64,000 nt of DNA, taken from NCBI GenBank assembly GCA_901538445.1, contig LR594585.1:615668-679667 (forward strand). Reading direction: 5' to 3'. Shown one piece after another: positions 59,307 to 64,000 of the stretch. The stretch is from Gemmataceae bacterium (GTDB taxonomy: Bacteria > Planctomycetota > Planctomycetia > Gemmatales > Gemmataceae). The notes under the pieces are model-generated. The model had not been told where the DNA came from, did no database searches, and saw nothing but the letters and a program-made list of their open reading frames with translations. Each line of letters begins with the position of its first letter. Position 1 is the first letter of the stretch. The position numbers and the translations under genes were made by a program.

Positions 59307-60914
59307 TCAGTCCCCGCGGGTGCGGGGGTCGGCGGGCGGGGGCGCGTCGGGGTCGTACCCGAGGTCGCAGAGCAGCCGCCGCACCTGCGGCCACGCCACC
59401 GTGTCGCGGGTCGCGGCGGCGTCCGGCCCGGACACGGCGGCCGCGAACGCGGAGAGCGCGTCGCGCAACTGGCGCTCGCCCGCGGTGAGCAGCGGGTCGA
59501 ACCGCGAGCCGACCAGCAGGTGCCCGGCGTCGCGGGTCCGCGACACGAGGTAGTCGAGGAACACCTCCAGCCGCCGGGCCGCCTCGGGTGCGGCGAACCC
59601 GGGGGCCGCCTCGGGGGTCGCGTCCATCCGCACCCGCCGCACGTCCTGGTCCCACAGCACTTCGGATAGCCCGCCGGCCCCGAGCGCCAGCGCCGTGCCG
59701 AACTGCCCCGGCGGGCGGCCGTCGTCGCGGAGCCGCCGCACCGCGTCCACGATCCGGTGGAAGTTGTCGTCGGTGAGCGAGAACCCGACGAACAGGACGT
59801 GTCGGGTCACGAGGAACGCCTGCACCATGCCGCCCAGCGCCGGGAGCCGCTCGTCGTACCGGGTGTAGCTCGCCCGCGTCAGCACCACGCGGTCCGGGTC
59901 CGACACGCACCCGTGCATCTTCAGGAGCCACCGCCGCGCGTCGGGCCGGATCGCGCCGGGGAGGATCGAGAGCCCGTCCGGGTCGGTGCGGCGCCAGGCG
60001 TCGTCGAACAGCCGGTCGTAGTTCGTGGTGATCGCCTCGCGCACCGGCAGCGCCGCGAGCAGCGCGTGGGCCAGCGCGTAGTGCCGGCGGCCGCCGATGG
60101 CCGCGGCGACGGCCCGGCCGATCGACTCCCCGCGGGCCGCGAGCCGCCGCTCCACGATGGTCGCCTGGTCCAGCGCGTTCCGCACCTCGGCGAGCGCCGC
60201 GGCCTCGTCGCGGGTCATGCCGGCGCGGTCGGCCAGCTCCTCGATGAGCTTGCCCCAGCTCGGGAGCCCGGCGGCCATGCTGACGCCGGCCCCGAGGAAC
60301 AGCGCGAGGTTCCCCTGAAGCGCGAGCGCCGCGAGCCGGTCGGCCTCGGCCCGGTGCGCGTCGGTGAGGTCGGTCGGCCAGTCCCCGCACCGCACCCGCT
60401 CGGCCTGCGCGGCGGCGTGGCTGGCGGCGTCGAGGCACACGAGGGCGACGTCGAACGACCGCCCCCCGTGCCCGCGGGCGGCGAAGTCGCGGAGCCGCGG
60501 GAGCAGCTCCTGCACCACCTCCCCGGCCCGGCCCGCGGCCCCGCCCTTCCCCGTGCCGACGATGGGCAGCGCGAGCAGCGACCGGGCGCGGCGGAACAGC
60601 GGCGGCGCGCCGTCGGCCGCGATCTCGGCCGCGGCCGCGTCGAGGAACGCGGCCGCGCCGTCGGCGTACCACGACACCGGCTCGCCCCACTTGCCGACGT
60701 ACCCGAGCCACGGCCGCGGCCGGTCCGGGGCGGCGTTGAGGAGCGGCTGCACCCGCGGCCCGTGGTCGGAGAAGTACGGCGCCTCGCGGGGGCCGACGTA
60801 CCCGGGCGGGAACCACTCGTTCCCGGGCCGCGCGCGGCGGCTGCACGGGATCAGCCACGCGTCGCACGCGAGGGTGCGGAGGTCGCCGCGGACGATGAAC
60901 ACGTGGCCGGCCAT
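59307..60914 (-). CDS. Macro-like plus SIR2 fusion protein (possible anti-phage NADase)
   Basis: 535 residues from ATG 60914, with GGAGAGG before it. Residues 1-170 resemble an ADP-ribose-binding macro domain: HVFIVRGDLRTLACDAWLIP, LLALPIVGTGKGGAAGRAGE. Residues 200-390 are a SIR2 domain with its NAD site: LFLGAGVSMAAGLPSW, EAITTNYDRLFDDAW, LLKMHGCVSDPD (His 334) and HVLFVGFSLTDDNF. SIR2 proteins with similar motifs are effectors in several phage defence systems and hydrolyse NAD. The C-terminal 140 residues are unassigned. No partner gene is obvious. Confidence 0.8.
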   Translation of the reverse strand: MAGHVFIVRGDLRTLACDAWLIPCSRRARPGNEWFPPGYVGPREAPYFSDHGPRVQPLLNAAPDRPRPWLGYVGKWGEPVSWYADGAAAFLDAAAAEIAADGAPPLFRRARSLLALPIVGTGKGGAAGRAGEVVQELLPRLRDFAARGHGGRSFDVALVCLDAASHAAAQAERVRCGDWPTDLTDAHRAEADRLAALALQGNLALFLGAGVSMAAGLPSWGKLIEELADRAGMTRDEAAALAEVRNALDQATIVERRLAARGESIGRAVAAAIGGRRHYALAHALLAALPVREAITTNYDRLFDDAWRRTDPDGLSILPGAIRPDARRWLLKMHGCVSDPDRVVLTRASYTRYDERLPALGGMVQAFLVTRHVLFVGFSLTDDNFHRIVDAVRRLRDDGRPPGQFGTALALGAGGLSEVLWDQDVRRVRMDATPEAAPGFAAPEAARRLEVFLDYLVSRTRDAGHLLVGSRFDPLLTAGERQLRDALSAFAAAVSGPDAAATRDTVAWPQVRRLLCDLGYDPDAPPPADPRTRGD

Positions 60915-61562
60915 CGGCACCTCTCCCGCGGCGCGCCGCACGGACACCTCACCGGGGCTCGCACGGGGCGCGAATACTCGTGGCTCGTGAGAAGTCTACC
61001 ACTATTGATGCTGCGGCAGTGAATTGTCACCTTGTGGCGAGCGGCAGGGCTCCGCAGAGGTTGAACCCGGGTCCGCGTCACCCCCTCGCTGGCGCTCCGG
61101 GTTCGCCAAGAAGTTGCACAGCGTCTTGGCGAACCCGGAGCGCCAGCGAGGGGATGACTTCACAACTCAAGCCACCTACTGGGAAACACCGCGTCGCCCT
61201 GTGGCTCGCGGAAAGCGTGATTTTTGGCATCACCTTGATCCTTGTGGTGGTGAGTTCCTGTGCGATGCGTGAGGTTTTCCACACCCGGCGGCTAAACGTG
61301 AGCTAAGTATGAGAAGACGCCGGCCAAATTCAGTCATTATTGGCAGTGTTCTGCGCAATGATGTCTGCTGATTCGGTTCTTGGGATTCTCTTAGTTTGTC
61401 GTTTTTCCAGGGCACCCGGCTCGGGGCAAGTCCGGGCGGTGATTTCGCTCTCCGTCCCACGGCCCAATTCGCCCTGGAACGACGCGAACGGGCACCCTCC
61501 CGGTCGCGCCGCTTGTTCACCCGCCTAGGTGCGAGCGCCACGCAACGGGCGGAGCCGCGACC
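60915..61562. other. 648-base gap between SIR2 and sigma-54 activator genes
   Basis: It contains the third family B palindrome (61082-61153) and a short plus-strand frame (61154-61306, 50 residues with one hydrophobic helix) that I regard as doubtful. An AT-rich stretch at 61310-61420 is probably the promoter region of the activator gene. Nothing else is clear. Confidence 0.5.
61082..61153. repeat. 29 bp inverted repeat (family B, variant copy 3)
   Basis: Arms 61082-61110 and 61125-61153 are exact complements around 14 bases. The arm matches the other family B members except for CCGG in place of CTGA-type bases, and the arm order is reversed (it starts with CCCCTCGCTGGCGCTCC). Confidence 0.9.
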
Positions 61563-63029
61563 ATGCAGGAGCACTCGGGTCCGAAAGTGCTGGCCATCGA
61601 CGACGACGCGAGCGTCCTCCGGGCGCTGCGGGTCGTCGTCGAGCGGTCCGGGCAGGCGTTCTTCGGTGCCGCCACCGGGGCCGAGGGCGCGCGCCGGTTC
61701 GCCGAGGTCCGGCCCGACGTGGTGCTGTGCGACATCCTGCTGCCCGACGGTAGCGGCCTCGACGTGCTCCGCCACATCCGCGACGCGAGCCCGGCCACCC
61801 CGATCATCGTGATGACCGGCCAGGATTCGAGCGACGCGGCCATCCGGTCGAACGCCTCGGGCGCGTTCGAGTACGTCCCCAAGCCGTTCTCGGCCGCCGG
61901 CATCGCGGACGCCGTGGCCCGCGCGCTCCGCGCCGCCGCCGCGGCCCGCGACCCCCGGCCCCCCGCCACCCCGCCGCCCCACCCGGTCGATTCGGTCCTG
62001 ATCGGCCGGTGCCCCGCGATGCAGGACGTGTACCGGGCCGTCGGCCGGGTCGCCCGCCAGCGGGTCACCGTGCTGGTCCTCGGCGAGAGCGGGACCGGCA
62101 AGGAGCTGATCGCCCGGTCCATCCACCAGCACTCCGGCCGGCCCCCCGGCACGTTCGTCGCCGTGAACTGCGCCGCGGTGCCCGAGGCGCTGCTGGAGAG
62201 CGAGCTGTTCGGGCACGAGAAGGGCGCGTTCACCGGGGCCGACCGCAAGCGCATCGGCAAGTTCGAGCAGGCCACCGGGGGCACCATCTTCCTCGACGAG
62301 GTCGGGGACATGTCCCCGGTCACCCAGGCCAAGGTGCTCCGGGTGCTCCAGGACCAGGCGTTCGAGCGGGTCGGCGGGAGCGAGGTGGTGCGGACCGACG
62401 CCCGGGTCGTGGCCGCCACCAACCGCGACCTCGTCGCCATGAGCGCCGCCGGCCGGTTCCGCAGCGACCTGTACTACCGCCTCGCCGGGTACACGATCCA
62501 CCTGCCCCCGCTCCGGGACCGCGGCGACGACCTCGACCTGCTGGTCCCGCACTTCCTCGAGCAGTTCCGCCGGGAGCTCGGGATCGAGGTCGAGGGGCTG
62601 GCCCCGGACGCGGTCGAGCGGCTCCGGGCGCACCACTGGCCCGGGAACCTCCGCGAGCTCCAGGGGGTGCTCCGGCAGGCGGTGCTCGAAGCGCCGGGCG
62701 CGGTCGTGCCCGCCGACGCGCTCCGGCTGCCCCGGTCCGCGGCCCCGCGACCGGGCGGCCCCGGGGACGACGCCGGGCTGGCCGCGTTCGTCCGGGACCG
62801 GCTCGCGGCCGGCACCCGCGACCTCTACAACGAGTGGCTCGCCCGGTCCGAACCCGAGTTGATCCGCCTCGCGCTGGCCCACTTCGACGGCAACCTGACC
62901 CGGGCCGCCGACGCGCTCGGCCTCAACCGCATGACCCTCCGCAAGCGCGTCGAGCAGTACCACCTCCGCACCACCCCCGCGCCGGCGGTTCCGTCGCCGG
63001 CTATTTCTTCGCCACCGGCTACCGCGTAG
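61563..63029 (+). CDS. NtrC-family sigma-54-dependent response regulator
   Basis: 488 residues, ATG 61563. Residues 5-125 form a receiver domain (VLAIDDDASVLRAL, phosphate acceptor Asp 57 in VVLCDILLPDGSG, Lys in VPKPFS). The AAA+ part has Walker A LGESGTGKELIARS, the sigma-54 contact loop ELFGHEKGAFTGAD, GGTIFLDEVGDMSP as Walker B, and HHWPGNLRELQ. A FIS-type helix-turn-helix (NLTRAADALGLNRMTLRKRV) ends the protein. It activates sigma-54 promoters on phosphorylation. The partner kinase is not in the window. Confidence 0.93.
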   Translation: MQEHSGPKVLAIDDDASVLRALRVVVERSGQAFFGAATGAEGARRFAEVRPDVVLCDILLPDGSGLDVLRHIRDASPATPIIVMTGQDSSDAAIRSNASGAFEYVPKPFSAAGIADAVARALRAAAAARDPRPPATPPPHPVDSVLIGRCPAMQDVYRAVGRVARQRVTVLVLGESGTGKELIARSIHQHSGRPPGTFVAVNCAAVPEALLESELFGHEKGAFTGADRKRIGKFEQATGGTIFLDEVGDMSPVTQAKVLRVLQDQAFERVGGSEVVRTDARVVAATNRDLVAMSAAGRFRSDLYYRLAGYTIHLPPLRDRGDDLDLLVPHFLEQFRRELGIEVEGLAPDAVERLRAHHWPGNLRELQGVLRQAVLEAPGAVVPADALRLPRSAAPRPGGPGDDAGLAAFVRDRLAAGTRDLYNEWLARSEPELIRLALAHFDGNLTRAADALGLNRMTLRKRVEQYHLRTTPAPAVPSPAISSPPATA

Positions 63030-63258
63030 CCGGCACCGGCGCGGCGAATCGCTCGCCGTCGCCGCCGGCCCGAATCTTCCGCCCGCCCCTGACCCGACCC
63101 GTCGAACCGCCAGCAACTTCGAACTTTCTTGACGCACAAGTGGATTTCGCCGGTTCGTTACTCCAATTCACACGTTCGTCACCGGTCATTCATCTGTCCG
63201 CACGCGAAAGCTCAGCGTCACAACGCAATCCCGCGTTCGCGGGGCGACCCGGCGGCGG

Positions 63259-63276
63259 CTGGCACGGCGTTTGTAT
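63259..63276 (+). promoter_or_regulatory. Sigma-54-like promoter (-24/-12) before the kinase gene
   Basis: CTGGCACGGCGTTTGTAT fits the consensus CTGGCACGnnnnTTGCA with the correct 10-base spacing between GG and the -12 dinucleotide, but has GT instead of GC at -12. Transcription would start near 63286, about 60 bases before the kinase ATG. Confidence 0.5.
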
Positions 63277-63344
63277 TGTCCGTCACCACACGCTCCGACC
63301 GCTTGGACCTGAAGGTCCGTTCGCTGCCCTCGAACGGGACCGCG

Positions 63345-64000
63345 ATGTCGCCCAGCGCCCCACTCACGCCCGGACCGACGCGCCCGGGGTTCGTCCTCGA
63401 GATCGTCGCCCGCGTCGCACGGGTCGAACCCGCGGCGCTGGCGCGGGCCGTGGGACCGACCGACGCGGCGACCGTCATCGACACGCTCCTGGCCCGCGGG
63501 CTCATCGACCGGGTCGCGGCCCGCGCGCTCACGCTGGTCGCGGCCGGCGCGCTCGACGAGCGCGACCTGCGGCAGTTGATCGACCCGGCCGCGGTCCGGG
63601 GCCGCATCGCCCGTGCGGTGCCGGTGACGGCCGCGGTGCCGCTCCCGCTCCCCCTGAACGCGAAGCTCGGCCGGTACACGGTCCGCGGCGTGCTGGGCCA
63701 CGGCCGCGGCGGGCCGGTGTACCGCAGCGCCCACCCGCACCTCGGGGTGCCGGTCGCGATCAAAGTTTCGGCGGCCGCCGCGCCGCTACGGGCCGAGGCC
63801 GCGGCGCTGGCGGCGGCCGCGCACCGGAACGTCGTCCGGCTGTGCGACCTCGACGAGGCCGGCGGGCAGACGCTCCTGGTCACCGACCTGGGCGGCGAGA
63901 GCCTCGCGCGGACCCTCCGCCGGACGCACACACTCGCCCCGCGCCGCGCGTTCCGCATCGCCCGCGGCGTGCTGGCGGCCCTGTGCGCCACCCACCGCGC
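63345..64000 (+). CDS. Ser/Thr protein kinase, N-terminal part (cut by window end)
   Basis: 218 residues are visible from ATG 63345; the stop lies beyond the window. After an Ala/Arg-rich leader (residues 1-105) the Hanks-type kinase domain begins: the glycine loop VLGHGRGGPVYRS, Lys in PVAIKVSAAA, and HRNVVRLCDLDEAGG. The alpha-helical leader (LDTLLARGLIDRVAARALTL and DERDLRQLIDP) recurs in planctomycete kinases. It is preceded by a sigma-54-like promoter next to a sigma-54 activator gene. Confidence 0.88.
   Translation, partial: MSPSAPLTPGPTRPGFVLEIVARVARVEPAALARAVGPTDAATVIDTLLARGLIDRVAARALTLVAAGALDERDLRQLIDPAAVRGRIARAVPVTAAVPLPLPLNAKLGRYTVRGVLGHGRGGPVYRSAHPHLGVPVAIKVSAAAAPLRAEAAALAAAAHRNVVRLCDLDEAGGQTLLVTDLGGESLARTLRRTHTLAPRRAFRIARGVLAALCATHR

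Noticed and set aside
61154-61306. Short plus-strand frame with one hydrophobic helix
   Set aside because: It begins within the palindrome arm and has no ribosome binding site. Hydrophobic segments arise readily in this composition.

Overview
The window reads as a Gemmata-like planctomycete chromosome (order Gemmatales) carrying a large, mostly intact siphophage-type prophage. The evidence is very high GC with G/C-ending codons, two copies of the TIGR02996 'repeat-companion' domain that is typical of Gemmata relatives, a planctomycete-style N-terminal signature (PLEDRTVPS) on a cell-surface protein, a YjhG/YagF-type dehydratase, an HTTM-domain protein, and a protein kinase next to a sigma-54 activator.

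Positions 1 to about 43,245 are prophage. The left end lies outside the window. The right end abuts the 3' end of a tRNA-Ala(GGC) gene (43,246-43,318), with a tyrosine recombinase just inside it. Almost all phage genes run leftward (minus strand) in tightly packed operons with many ATGA, GTGA or TGATG start/stop overlaps. From right to left the order is: integrase and small regulators (39.6-43.1 kb); recombination, single-strand-binding and helicase genes (RecT-like, DUF669-like, RecD-like, ERCC4-type nuclease, 30.6-39.6 kb); a DNA modification block (C5 methyltransferase with repeated target-recognition segments, ASCH protein, adenine methyltransferase, 26.8-30.2 kb); small metabolic or hijacking genes (HD hydrolase, DUF4326, J-domain protein, 24.6-26.6 kb); a primase and D5-like helicase (21.1-23.9 kb); a plus-strand cargo island with a lower-GC secreted protein and a HEAT-repeat protein (17.7-20.9 kb); then large terminase, a TIGR02996 protein, a plus-strand matrixin-like metalloprotease, gpW-like joiner, portal, S49 protease, Mu gpT-like capsid, head-tail connectors, major tail protein, frameshifted tail chaperones and tape measure (0.1-16.4 kb). 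Lysis and tail-tip genes must lie left of the window. The prophage also holds one tRNA(CAT) gene and one degenerate tRNA-Tyr-like sequence.

Positions 43.25-64 kb are host chromosome: tRNA-Ala, a ferritin-like protein, a secreted aldose epimerase, a YjhG/YagF-family dehydratase, small unknowns, a DUF2617-like protein, a Cys-rich repeat protein, a pair of membrane proteins (unknown plus HTTM), a secreted Ig-like protein, a bestrophin-like channel, a small secreted protein, a macro-like plus SIR2 fusion (possible anti-phage NADase), an NtrC-type sigma-54 activator, and the start of a Ser/Thr kinase with a sigma-54-like promoter in front of it.

A striking contrast is that the 20.7 kb of host DNA carries at least 13 long, mostly perfect inverted repeats of several sequence families, nearly one per intergenic gap and one inside a coding region. 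I noticed only one comparable palindrome in the 43 kb prophage.
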